DNA of 64,000 nt from Bacillota bacterium (GTDB lineage: Bacteria; Bacillota; Desulfotomaculia; Desulfotomaculales; Desulfallaceae), in NCBI GenBank assembly GCA_023439185.1, contig JAEXOR010000003.1:238330-302329 (forward strand), in the 5' to 3' direction. The notes beneath the pieces were generated by a model, which worked only from the letters and a program-made list of their open reading frames with translations, had not been told where the DNA came from and did no database searches. Shown one piece after another: positions 8,902-17,262 of the stretch. Positions within the stretch are counted from its first letter, which is position 1; each line of letters opens with the position of its first letter. The position numbers were made by a program, and so were the translations under genes.

Positions 8902-9534
8902 TTACCAACCGGCAAGCAAAGCAGCCGAAAGACGGGTCAGTTCAGGTGTGATATAAGCCTCGGTCAGGGCCGCGATAAATAATACCGCCATCACGCCGGC
9001 CATGATCAGGGTATAGCTGACAAACCCGGGCCAGACCGGTGTATGCGAATTTAAGAACCTTCTGATTAACAGAATGGAAAAGGAAAGAGAAGCAGTACCG
9101 CCGATGATTAACGCGGGCACAAAAAATATATTGTGCGGCAGCATGGAAACCAGGATCACCAGGAATCCCTGCAGCTCATGTTCCGTGGCTAAAAAGCCGA
9201 CGGTAAACCCGAGCACGAAACCGCGGATAAAAATAAAAGCCAGCACCAACGGCAGGCAGATGATCGTCAGGCCCAGAATGTACATAATTGCGCCCGCCAG
9301 CAGGTTGTCATATAAGGCGCTCCTGACCATTTGCGCTTGATCCAGGTCAATTTCCGAGATCTGTGCAAGAAAAGTCTGCAGATAACGGTGCAACTCCGCC
9401 GCTTGTTCAGCTTGCAGAGAATTTGCCCCGAAGGAACCCGCCAATATGCCCAGACCCAGAATGCCGGTTACTGCCAGGTACAGCGGCCAGCCCTGCCGGA
9501 GGGAAGCGGAACATAAACGGCGCAGGTATGCCAT
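8902..9534 (-). CDS. spoIIM: Stage II sporulation protein M
   Basis: 210 residues from ATG 9534, which sits 8 nt behind GGGAG; a GTG at 9540 is also in frame. Multiple transmembrane helices and the motif GFTVGFLATEH followed by LPHNIFFVPALII are typical of SpoIIM. With SpoIID and SpoIIP it drives peptidoglycan remodelling during forespore engulfment. The spoIIM-xerD-deoB order matches other endospore formers. Confidence 0.9.
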   Translation of the reverse strand: MAYLRRLCSASLRQGWPLYLAVTGILGLGILAGSFGANSLQAEQAAELHRYLQTFLAQISEIDLDQAQMVRSALYDNLLAGAIMYILGLTIICLPLVLAFIFIRGFVLGFTVGFLATEHELQGFLVILVSMLPHNIFFVPALIIGGTASLSFSILLIRRFLNSHTPVWPGFVSYTLIMAGVMAVLFIAALTEAYITPELTRLSAALLAGW

Positions 9535-9621
9535 GGTCACCGCTCCCTTTAATCACGTTTAATAGAGTATGTCCATCTCTAATTTATATGAGCGGTAACT
9601 TGCCGGTTATAACCATTTTTT

Positions 9622-9659
9622 TAAACCGCTTCTTTAATGATAAACCGCTTCTTTAATGA
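9622..9659. repeat. Perfect tandem duplication, 2 x 19 bp
   Basis: TAAACCGCTTCTTTAATGA occurs at 9622-9640 and again immediately at 9641-9659, in the divergent spacer between spoIIM and the Crp/Fnr gene. It may be a slipped duplication or a double operator. Confidence 0.95.
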
Positions 9660-9725
9660 AACCACGGGGACGAAAGTTGTTTTAAGATCCAGGAAACAAA
9701 AACCGGGCTTTATTTGACAATGATG

Positions 9726-9754
9726 TTGAAAAGCTTCACGATGAAGGGTATAAT
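9726..9754 (+). promoter_or_regulatory. Promoter of the Crp/Fnr regulator with overlapping Fnr/Crp-like box
   Basis: TTGAAA (9726-9731), a 17-bp spacer and a perfect TATAAT (9749-9754) form a good SigA promoter. The -35 lies inside a 14-bp dyad TTGAA-AAGC-TTCAC (9726-9739), close to the Crp/Fnr-family site TTGA-N6-TCAA with one mismatch. A regulator bound there would block polymerase, suggesting negative autoregulation. Promoter elements are seen; the autoregulation is inferred. Confidence 0.6.
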
Positions 9755-9811
9755 TTGCTTGTGAAATATTTTACATATATAACGAGTAGTTGCGGGCAGG
9801 AGGGGAATCGG

Positions 9812-10477
9812 TTGATAACAAATATTAATCACCTTTCCAAGCCAAAGTTAAAAACAACATGTAATGAGGAAGAGATTTTTGAAAGTTTGGGTATGCCCTT
9901 TACCAAATTAAAGTACCAAAAAGGTGAAATAGTCATTGATATAGGCGATATTGTAGATAATTTTTATTATTTAAAAAAGGGTACTGTTCGCATATATCTG
10001 CCGAACGAACTGGGTGATTTGATATTTTACACCATAAGCTCCGGCTCCAGTTTAGTCGAGCCTGCGTTTTTTTGCGGTTTACCATCCAAAGTTCGCGTAG
10101 TTGCCGATCAGGACAGTGTAATAATATCATTTCCCAAGTATTTGGTAATTTCACAATTTAACCAGCAGAATGAGTTTGTGAAACTTATGATTAATATAAT
10201 TTGTAAAAAACTTTACCTTATTACCACTATGTATGAAAACATTGGTAATAAAAGTTCAGAAAGAAAATTGGCTAAAATCCTGTATTTACTTTCATTAAAA
10301 AATGACAACACAATAAAAACTATTAGTATTACTCATGAAGAATTGGCATTGATGTTGGGAATGCACAGAGTTACAGTCACTAGAAACTTAACTAAATTAA
10401 AAAGAAGTGGGTTAATTACAATTAACAGGCAATCTATTGTTATAAATGATGTTAATAGGCTGGCCTCCTATTTTTAG
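9812..10477 (+). CDS. Crp/Fnr-family transcriptional regulator
   Basis: 221 residues from TTG 9812, chosen because GGCAGGAGGGG ends 7 nt upstream; the longer frame from 9755 begins at the promoter and has no such site. A cyclic-nucleotide-binding-type beta-roll covers about 30-130 (GDIVDNFYYLKKGTVRIYL). A C-terminal winged helix follows (ITHEELALMLGMHRVTVTRNLTKLKRSGLI). There is no N-terminal cysteine cluster of the Fnr [4Fe-4S] type, so a CprK-like small-ligand sensor is possible. The gene is much more AT-rich than its neighbours, suggesting transfer. It is convergent with the catabolic cluster and the best candidate for its regulator. Confidence 0.85.
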   Translation: MITNINHLSKPKLKTTCNEEEIFESLGMPFTKLKYQKGEIVIDIGDIVDNFYYLKKGTVRIYLPNELGDLIFYTISSGSSLVEPAFFCGLPSKVRVVADQDSVIISFPKYLVISQFNQQNEFVKLMINIICKKLYLITTMYENIGNKSSERKLAKILYLLSLKNDNTIKTISITHEELALMLGMHRVTVTRNLTKLKRSGLITINRQSIVINDVNRLASYF

Positions 10478-10732
10478 GATTAATGTAGGAAACTCACGCC
10501 ACAGTTGGCGGCCTCGCTCAGGCACTGCGCAGAACTGAGAGCTTCTTACCATTCCACCCATTTCAGAAATTAAAATAATAATAACAGGACCCGTTTACTG
10601 GCGACCGGGTCCCGCATAAGCTATCTATAACTCTTGACTAACAATTTCCCTTTAACACTTAAAATATAATTTAAGAGATTACTGGCTTGAAATTTTGCTT
10701 ATCCAGCAAGTTCCGGTTTTCTAATCTTGTTC
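10478..10732. terminator. Convergent intergenic region with hairpin (10587-10612)
   Basis: Spacer between the Crp/Fnr gene and the last gene of the opposing cluster. GGACCCG (10587-10593) pairs with CGGGTCC (10606-10612) around a 12-nt loop. Read on the minus strand it is followed by a T/A-rich tract (TGTTATTATTATTTT), so it may end the catabolic transcript. The T run is imperfect. No gene is seen in the rest. Confidence 0.45.
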
Positions 10733-11710
10733 CTAAACGTTTACCACACTTAACGGTTCTCCGTTTTGACAAACCCTCATGATGTTTTCCAGTGCAAACG
10801 TAAGCATCCTTTTGAAAGACTGTTTTGTTGCTCCACCAATGTGGGGTGAGAGGAAAAGCCTCTCCCGGAAAGCAGGTTCCATTGTAAGAAATGGATGATT
10901 TCGGTCGGGAATTGCTTCAAATGTGTCGATAGCCGCACCTGCGATGACATTGTTTTGAATAGCCTCAGCCAGCGCAGCTTCGTCTACTATCGCCCCTCGA
11001 CCGGTATTAATTAATATAGCCGTGGGTTTCATCAGGGATAGTTGATTTTTTCCTATAAGTCCCCTGGTATTATGAGTAATCGGCAGATTTATGCTGAAAA
11101 CGTCGCATTCCCTGAGCAAATCAGGCAACTCCAGATAAGCCGCGTTTAGTTCCTCCGCTTTTTTCTCCGGAAGGCGCACCAAATCACTATACAGTATCTT
11201 GGAGCCCAAAATCTTGGCTAAGCCCGCCACCTCGGTACCTATTCTTCCCATGCCCAGGATACCAAACTTGAGTTCAGTAAACTCGTACATACCTTCTTCC
11301 AGCATTCTGTCCCGGATTTCCTGGAAACGGCCGTCTTTAATTCCCTTGTCACCCTCCAGGGCGCGTCTCAAGAGTATGGCTGCAGCCATGATTGTATACT
11401 GGGCCACACAGCGCTTGTTGGCACCCCCGTTGTTGGACACCTGAACACCCGCCTGACGCGCCGTATCAATGTCCACATGGTCGAACCCCGTTGAGGTCAG
11501 GGAGATTAGTTTGAGCTTGGGTGAGTTTAAAATTATTTCCCCGGTTATTTTTCCATCCTTTGCGGCCAGAATAAAATCCGCATCCCGGCAGGCCGCAACG
11601 ATAGCCTCGTGTTCATTGGCATCTATATATACCATTTCCAACTCGGGGGGAATGTTCACCATGGCATCTATAAAGTCTTGTTCCGGCCTTAAGCAAACAA
11701 CTTTATACAT
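10733..11710 (-). CDS. D-isomer-specific 2-hydroxyacid dehydrogenase
   Basis: 325 residues. The Rossmann motif GMGRIG is at 153-158. The catalytic triad is recognisable as Arg238 (NTGRGA), Glu265 (DTFEAIPD) and His290 (SPHIGG). The family interconverts D-2-hydroxyacids and 2-oxoacids with NAD(P)H (phosphoglycerate, glyoxylate, hydroxypyruvate and D-lactate types); which substrate cannot be read from the sequence, and there is no C-terminal ACT domain as in SerA. It is the last gene of the cluster. It could supply a 2-oxoacid to the ferredoxin oxidoreductase encoded at the front. Confidence 0.88.
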   Translation of the reverse strand: MYKVVCLRPEQDFIDAMVNIPPELEMVYIDANEHEAIVAACRDADFILAAKDGKITGEIILNSPKLKLISLTSTGFDHVDIDTARQAGVQVSNNGGANKRCVAQYTIMAAAILLRRALEGDKGIKDGRFQEIRDRMLEEGMYEFTELKFGILGMGRIGTEVAGLAKILGSKILYSDLVRLPEKKAEELNAAYLELPDLLRECDVFSINLPITHNTRGLIGKNQLSLMKPTAILINTGRGAIVDEAALAEAIQNNVIAGAAIDTFEAIPDRNHPFLTMEPAFRERLFLSPHIGGATKQSFKRMLTFALENIMRVCQNGEPLSVVNV

Positions 11711-11774
11711 CTTTTATCATCCCTTCCAACTGAGACGGTGATCATTCAACACTTCCGGCTTTGTATAAGCTTCC

Positions 11775-11981
11775 CTAAATATTGGCCATAATGGGCGGGA
11801 AAACTATACTGATGGCGCCCACCGGGCAGTCCTGGCGGCACGAACCGCAATGCCAGCATTCTACGGGGTAGCGTATTTCCACCGTCCCTTCGTCTGGATG
11901 GAAAAAGATAACATCCAGCGGACAGGTTTCCTCGCATGTGCCACACTGTTCACATAATTCAGGATCAATTTTTGGCGGCAT
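11775..11981 (-). CDS. Small 2[4Fe-4S] ferredoxin, AprB-like (module 1)
   Basis: 68 residues from ATG 11981 behind AGAGAGGG. Two cluster motifs are seen: CEQCGTCEETCP and ECWHCGSCRQDCPVGAI. The second, with its Trp next to the first cysteine, resembles the beta subunit of adenylylsulfate reductase. It lies 20 nt after the flavoprotein gene and is its likely electron-transfer partner. A paralogue with the same start and ending occurs at 17047-17262. Confidence 0.88.
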   Translation of the reverse strand: MPPKIDPELCEQCGTCEETCPLDVIFFHPDEGTVEIRYPVECWHCGSCRQDCPVGAISIVFPPIMANI

Positions 11982-12001
11982 TTGTTTTCCCTCTCTTCCA
12001 G

Positions 12002-13684
12002 TTAATATTTGAACGGTTCAAAGGTTAATTTCATATTGTTTGTGCCGTTCTTTTCAATCACTATCTGTCCTGTCCACCGATCATCGGTATTTGGAAAATC
12101 CAACCGGTTGTGGAACAGGCCAAACCGGGACTCCTCACGGAAAAGTGCTGTTCTGGTCATTATTTTACTCATAGCGTAAATATTTTTCGTTTCCGCCATC
12201 CGCATAAGATCATGATAATTTTCAGCGTTCAACCTGTGAATGAATTCTTCCAGGCTATTCAATTTTTTTAGTCCGGTTTCCATGCCTGTTTTCGTGCGCT
12301 GAGTTGCCATGTGGTCCGACATGATTTTTTGCAATACCGCCTCGAACTCCTTGTACGTTATATCACCCTTTTCATTAATCGGACGATAGACATCAGATTT
12401 AATTTTATTTATTTCCGCCTCCGCCGGGGATGTCTTTTTTATAGACGCGGCATGACGCGCGGCTGCGCGGCCCGCCGCATATCCACTGGTGCAAGCCATG
12501 CTTACGCAACTGAACTGGTCGGCGCCGTCTCCGGCGGCATACAGCCCGGGAACACTTGAAGCACATTCCTTATCGATTTTAATCCCGCTTCCGCAAAACT
12601 CCGACGGTCCCTTTTGCATAAACTCGGAAACCATAACCTCAACAGGTTCTTTGGCAATATCAATTTTTTTCTGCGCGAAATAATCCGGCAGAGTGTCTTT
12701 ATCATAACCAAGGGTAGCCTTCAAGTGCGTCATATCTTTTTCGGAAAGATGCCTGGTCTCGATAAAGACCGGCCCGCGGCCTTCACGAATTTCATTCATA
12801 ACCCCTTCCGCGAGTTTATAGCGGGGCGCGTTGTTCCCCAGTGGATGATACCTTTCCATAAACTTTTCACCGAGGGAGTTAATCATGTAACAGCCCATGC
12901 CCATAAAGGCGTTCAACCCCGCGGCGCTGAATCCTTTGGGAACTACCGTGACCCGCAGGTACTCGGTGTTGGCCAGTCTGGCACCCACATTAAAAGCCAT
13001 AATTTGGCCATCTCCGGTGTTTGTAGGACACTGCCAGCCGTTAAACGTGGATCCGGCCTGGCTCTGGTACAACCTGTTGGTATTGCCCGTACTAATTACA
13101 ACCGCTTTGGCGCTGACCGCGTAGAATTCGCCCGTCCTGATATGAAAGGCCGCGGCGCCTGCGACATGGCTTCCATCCATCAGCAAGCTTGTGGTCACAG
13201 TCTTGTCCAGCACAGTACATCCAAGACGGCGGACTTCCTGGCCCAATTTCGGCTTTAACCTTTTACCGTTGAAGTTAACAAAGTATGGGCCGGGTTGTCC
13301 CATGGATTTGGTTCGATAAAACTTACCCGTCTGAGGATTGGTAAGCGGGTTTCCAATCCTGGCAAACCTCTCAATGGTCGCCTTCAGCCCATTGCAGAAT
13401 ACCGCTTCGGTTATTCCCAAATCAATGGCTCCCCGGGCAATGCGGCCGGCGTATTCAAGGTAGGCGTCCGCGGTATCCCACTGTTCCCCTTCTTCGAGAT
13501 AGGCCATAAAATGATCGACACCGCCTGCGATATCACCACTTCTTTCTATTTTCCCCTTATCCAGCACTACCACCCGGGCGCCGTTCTCGGCTGCTCCGAT
13601 GGCCGCGTTGCACCCGGCAAGGCCACCTCCGATAATCAAAACATCGGTTTCGATTAATGTTGGGTTTGGGTTATATTGGTGCAT
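12002..13684 (-). CDS. FAD-dependent oxidoreductase, AprA/fumarate-reductase flavoprotein type (module 1)
   Basis: 560 residues. The N-terminal dinucleotide fold has VLIIGGGLAGCNAAIGA; a second FAD contact near the C-terminal part is GLYAAGDGADQ, followed by a small helical C-terminal domain. Overall it follows the succinate dehydrogenase/fumarate reductase/APS-reductase-alpha superfamily. It is not a clear AprA: there is no adjoining sulfate-activation gene and the pairing is with a short ferredoxin. It is full-length paralogous to the protein at 17246-18976 (shared IERSGDI-GGVDHFMA and TKSMGQPGPYF segments). The substrate is unknown. It may oxidise or reduce an organic acid imported by the adjacent TRAP transporter. 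Confidence 0.82.
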   Translation of the reverse strand: MHQYNPNPTLIETDVLIIGGGLAGCNAAIGAAENGARVVVLDKGKIERSGDIAGGVDHFMAYLEEGEQWDTADAYLEYAGRIARGAIDLGITEAVFCNGLKATIERFARIGNPLTNPQTGKFYRTKSMGQPGPYFVNFNGKRLKPKLGQEVRRLGCTVLDKTVTTSLLMDGSHVAGAAAFHIRTGEFYAVSAKAVVISTGNTNRLYQSQAGSTFNGWQCPTNTGDGQIMAFNVGARLANTEYLRVTVVPKGFSAAGLNAFMGMGCYMINSLGEKFMERYHPLGNNAPRYKLAEGVMNEIREGRGPVFIETRHLSEKDMTHLKATLGYDKDTLPDYFAQKKIDIAKEPVEVMVSEFMQKGPSEFCGSGIKIDKECASSVPGLYAAGDGADQFSCVSMACTSGYAAGRAAARHAASIKKTSPAEAEINKIKSDVYRPINEKGDITYKEFEAVLQKIMSDHMATQRTKTGMETGLKKLNSLEEFIHRLNAENYHDLMRMAETKNIYAMSKIMTRTALFREESRFGLFHNRLDFPNTDDRWTGQIVIEKNGTNNMKLTFEPFKY

Positions 13685-13735
13685 CTTTTATTTCCTCCTT
13701 TGAATTGCTCGTTTCAACATGTCAATAAAGATTTA

Positions 13736-15709
13736 CTACCGTGTTAAACTGTGCTCAGTGCTTTCGGCTTCCCCCTTTCCCTCCTTTTTGCTTATACCCC
13801 ATGACTTTGGAGAGGTAGCAAGCGATACCAGAAGAATGGCCAGGCCTATGCCGTCCGTTACATATCCGGGTGTTAGCAGGCAAAACCCGGCCGCCGCCAT
13901 CAGTATTCGTTGTACGACGCCACATTTGTCCCGAAAGAAGCCTGTAAATCCTGCGGCTATGAATACGCACCCGATCAGCGCGCTGACTACGGCGCCCGCA
14001 ATTGTGATGATGGACCCCTTCATAAGCAGGCATGGATTATAAATAATCAGGAAGGGAATAACAAAACCCACGATGGCCAGTCTGAAGGCTATGAACCCGG
14101 TTTTAACCGGGTCGCCTTCCGATATTCCGGCTGCGGCATAAGCCGCTACCGCCACGGGGGGAGTAACAAATGACAACATGCCGAAGTAGAAAATAAAGAG
14201 GTGGGCCGCCAGAGGCATGACCCCCAAGTCAATTAACGCCGGAGCCACCAGAATAGCCAGTAAAACATAGGCCGCCACCGCTACCAGGCCCATGCCCAGT
14301 ATTAGGGAAGCAATTGCGCACAGCACAAGGCTTAAAAACAAACTTCCTCCTGAAAAGTCCATTACCACGGAAGAAATTTTGGTCCCCAGACCGGTGAGGC
14401 CCACTGATCCTATGATGATACCGGCACAGGCGCATGCCGATATCACTGAGAGCATGGTTTTACTTGCCGATTTGAAACTTTCTATAAATGCCACGCCAAG
14501 CCTGGAAAAACTATTTCCTTTTTTTAACTCCATGATAGTTTTAATGGCAGCGGCCAACATCACCAGAACAACGGCAATTTGTCCGCAAGCCATGATTGAG
14601 TACCCATTTAAAATCAGTATTATAAGCACCACCAGGGGCAGGATAAAAACCCCCCCCTCTTTCATTACCTTGCCTAAAACAGGCAACTGGTTTTTGGGAG
14701 TAGCCTGCATATTCAACCGCCCGGACTCAAAGTGCACCGCTGTGCCCAGGCAAAAGTAATAAAGAAGTGCGGGAATCAACGCCGCCAGAGCCACCTCGGC
14801 GTAGGAAATGCTTAAAAACTCGGCGATTAGAAAGGCCGTGGTACCCATTATGGGCGGCATGAATTGCCCCCCCGTGGAACTGGTGGCCTCCACTGCTCCG
14901 GCATAGTTGGGGTGGTAACCCATTTTTTTCATTAAGGGGATAGTAAAATTGCCCGTGGTAACAACATTGGCTACCGCGCTGCCGGATATCGTTCCCATAA
15001 GGGCACTGCCTATTACTGCCGTCTGGGCGGGACCGCTTCGCATCCTGCCGGCCACTGAGTAAGCCGCGTCGCTGAAAAATGTCCCGCCCCCCGTTTTTTG
15101 CATAAGCACTCCAAAAAGTACGAACAGGAAAACAAAAGTTGAAGACACACCTATAGGAATACCGAATATCCCGGTTTGCCCCATGTACATGGTGCCAACA
15201 ATCCTGTATATGTCAAATCCTTTGTGCCCAAGCAATCCGGGTATATATGACCCTAAATAGGCATACAGCATAAAGATCAACGCCACCACGGAAAGAAGAT
15301 TGCCTACAGTTCTGCGGGCCATTTCCAATACCACGGCTATTACTACAATTCCGAACAGTGTGTCTGTGCTGTTCGGTGCTCCCATGCGGCCACCTTCCGT
15401 TATCTCGGTGTTGTTGATAAAAAAGTACGCGCAGGCGGCGATACTAAGAATTATCAAAACAATGTCCACCGGCGTCTTCCAACTTCTCTTCTTATCCAGC
15501 GGGTAAACAAGAAAAACAAGGACGGCGGCAAAGCACCAGTGTAACAAGCGATGCAACTGTGATGGCAGAAAATAAAACCGCGAGCTTAATACCTGGTAGA
15601 TACAAAAAACCAGGGCGATAATACCTATAACAATGGCTATTTTTTTACTTATGCTCCCGTAGCCGCTTTCTTCCACAAGTAATGACTTAATGCCGGAAAG
15701 TGCTGACAC
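13736..15709 (-). CDS. TRAP transporter permease, fused 4TM/12TM (DctQM) subunit
   Basis: 657 residues, GTG start. About 16 hydrophobic helices are present. The N-terminal part corresponds to the small DctQ-like unit and the rest to the large DctM-like unit (GTISGSAVANVVTTGNFTIP, VEATSSTGGQFMPPIMGTTA). Such fusions pair with TAXI-type binding proteins, as here with the gene at 15991-17013. They use an ion gradient to import organic acids. Separate from the binding-protein gene by 281 nt, see the following entry. Confidence 0.92.
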   Translation of the reverse strand: MSALSGIKSLLVEESGYGSISKKIAIVIGIIALVFCIYQVLSSRFYFLPSQLHRLLHWCFAAVLVFLVYPLDKKRSWKTPVDIVLIILSIAACAYFFINNTEITEGGRMGAPNSTDTLFGIVVIAVVLEMARRTVGNLLSVVALIFMLYAYLGSYIPGLLGHKGFDIYRIVGTMYMGQTGIFGIPIGVSSTFVFLFVLFGVLMQKTGGGTFFSDAAYSVAGRMRSGPAQTAVIGSALMGTISGSAVANVVTTGNFTIPLMKKMGYHPNYAGAVEATSSTGGQFMPPIMGTTAFLIAEFLSISYAEVALAALIPALLYYFCLGTAVHFESGRLNMQATPKNQLPVLGKVMKEGGVFILPLVVLIILILNGYSIMACGQIAVVLVMLAAAIKTIMELKKGNSFSRLGVAFIESFKSASKTMLSVISACACAGIIIGSVGLTGLGTKISSVVMDFSGGSLFLSLVLCAIASLILGMGLVAVAAYVLLAILVAPALIDLGVMPLAAHLFIFYFGMLSFVTPPVAVAAYAAAGISEGDPVKTGFIAFRLAIVGFVIPFLIIYNPCLLMKGSIITIAGAVVSALIGCVFIAAGFTGFFRDKCGVVQRILMAAAGFCLLTPGYVTDGIGLAILLVSLATSPKSWGISKKEGKGEAESTEHSLTR

Positions 15710-15990
15710 TAAAATACACCCCCTTTAGTGATTCAATTCCCTGGTTAGTTTACTTTTTAACCATTTGATTCAAACTGAAAGCGGAACAATATCACATTTA
15801 AGATAAACGGCGTTACCACATTTTCCATGATATTTCCGTTCGGTCGGATGTTTTATTTACTTGACCGTGCCGGCTTGCCTCGGGGTGCCGGTGAACTCAC
15901 GCTATAGGCGCTAAAATATCATCGGCACCTCGGGGTTTGCTTCTTAAATTAAAACTAAGGTCCATATTTAACCGGCCAATTAAGATTAAA
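15710..15990 (-). other. Gene-free spacer between TRAP binding-protein and permease genes, with long-range inverted repeat
   Basis: No credible ORF. GGTGCCG and CGGCACC (roughly 15887 and 15925) can pair across a loop of about 30 nt, each next to a copy of CTCGGGG. No T run follows on the minus strand, so it is not a standard terminator. It could be a processing or stability element that lets binding protein exceed permease, which is common in binding-protein-dependent transport operons. Function is inferred. Confidence 0.35.
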
Positions 15991-17013
15991 CTAAAAATTT
16001 TCAATTCCCGGGGCATTGACTTCCTGGTAGTATTTTTGGGCTCCGGGATGAAGGGGTGCAACCATGTCTTTTAATGCATTGTCAAGGCTCATATTTTTTC
16101 CTTGGGGATGAGCTTTGCCCAGTTCTTCCAGGTTTTCAAATATAGCCTTGGTTACCTGGTAAACGGTTTCTTCGCTGGCCCAGGTACCGGCGAATATCTG
16201 GTGCGACGTGGTGGTCATCGGCACGTCCTCAGTTTGCCACGGATAAGTGCCCGCCTTGAGGACATACGGTTTGTACTCCGAATATGCGTCGCAGACCCTT
16301 TTTATTTCTTCCTCGGTCATCGGCACAATATACAGTTCGTGAGTTTGGGCAAGCTCGTTCATTTGAGCCATAGGGTCGGCGCCGGTAAAGAAAAAGGCAT
16401 TTATATGTCCGTCCTTCATGCTGTCCATTACCTCACCCATACCCAGTGTCTGGCCTTTTACTTCGTTTTCTAGATCCAGGGCTTTTAGTATGTTTCTGGT
16501 ATAAGTGAGCGTGCCGCTTCCGGGACCGCCCAGTTGCACGACTTTTCCCTTTAAATCAGAATACGACTTAATATCGCTGCTCTTAAGTGTTACCAGCTTG
16601 TTGGGCACCGCCCAGCAATAGCACACGCTGTTGATTTTATCCAGTTTTTCAGTAAATGGAGCGGTTCCATTCATGGCATAATAAACAATGTCACTTCCGG
16701 AAAATCCGAATTCAGTTTGTTCGGCCTGGATTAGTTTGAGGTTTTCCACCGATGCCCCAGTCGCTTCCGGCATCATTTCGTAGTTGGGTACTTTATCAGT
16801 TACCACTTTGGCAATGGCCGAACCAACGGAGTATAGCGCTCCGCCGCCCACCTCCGCCGTTCCAACGGTTATTCTCTTAATTGCTCCTTTTTGATCCGCC
16901 TGGGACTGTTCGCCGGAAGACGTCTGTTGCGAACCCCCGCAGCCAGCGGTTAACATAAGAATGGAAAGAGCTATAATGATAAGCCCTACATTTTTCATAT
17001 TGTTTCTTTTCAT
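15991..17013 (-). CDS. TAXI-family TRAP transporter substrate-binding lipoprotein
   Basis: 340 residues, ATG start behind AAGGGGG. The signal peptide ends in the lipobox LTAGC, so the mature protein is lipid-anchored outside the membrane. TAXI features are the N-terminal TVGTAEVGGGALYSVGSAI segment and VVQLGGPGSGTLTYTRNIL. The family binds small organic acids such as 2-oxoglutarate or glutamate and hands them to the fused permease encoded downstream. The ligand here is unknown. Confidence 0.92.
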   Translation of the reverse strand: MKRNNMKNVGLIIIALSILMLTAGCGGSQQTSSGEQSQADQKGAIKRITVGTAEVGGGALYSVGSAIAKVVTDKVPNYEMMPEATGASVENLKLIQAEQTEFGFSGSDIVYYAMNGTAPFTEKLDKINSVCYCWAVPNKLVTLKSSDIKSYSDLKGKVVQLGGPGSGTLTYTRNILKALDLENEVKGQTLGMGEVMDSMKDGHINAFFFTGADPMAQMNELAQTHELYIVPMTEEEIKRVCDAYSEYKPYVLKAGTYPWQTEDVPMTTTSHQIFAGTWASEETVYQVTKAIFENLEELGKAHPQGKNMSLDNALKDMVAPLHPGAQKYYQEVNAPGIENF

Positions 17014-17046
17014 ATGTCGACCCCCTTAAAATCGGTTTATCGTTAG

Positions 17047-17262
17047 TTAGATAATGAGCATGGAAGGAGGGAATACTATGGTAACAGCCCCCATGGGGCA
17101 GTCCTGCCTGCAGGAGCCGCAGTGCCAGCATTCGTCCGGATGCTTTACAAAAGGAATTTTATTACCGTCCCCGTCATCCTCGGAATAAATGGCGTCGGCC
17201 ATGCAAAGCTCTTCACATAGTCCACAACCGGTGCACTTTTCCCTATCAAAAAGCGGAGGCAT
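17047..17262 (-). CDS. Small 2[4Fe-4S] ferredoxin, AprB-like (module 2)
   Basis: 71 residues from ATG 17262, which lies 7 nt behind GAGGGGG and yields the same M-P-P start as the paralogue at 11775-11981; ATGs at 17283 and 17268 are also in frame. Motifs: CTGCGLCEELCMADAI and ECWHCGSCRQDCPMGAV. It overlaps the end of the flavoprotein gene by 17 nt, so the two are made together. Confidence 0.88.
   Translation of the reverse strand: MPPLFDREKCTGCGLCEELCMADAIYSEDDGDGNKIPFVKHPDECWHCGSCRQDCPMGAVTIVFPPSMLII

Noticed and set aside
9755..9811. N-terminal extension of the Crp/Fnr gene from TTG 9755
   Set aside because: This start would lie at the promoter's -10/+1 region and has no Shine-Dalgarno, whereas TTG 9812 has a strong one.
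10634..10670. TTGACT ... TATAAT as a promoter in the convergent spacer
   Set aside because: The spacer is 25 bp and no gene follows on the plus strand.
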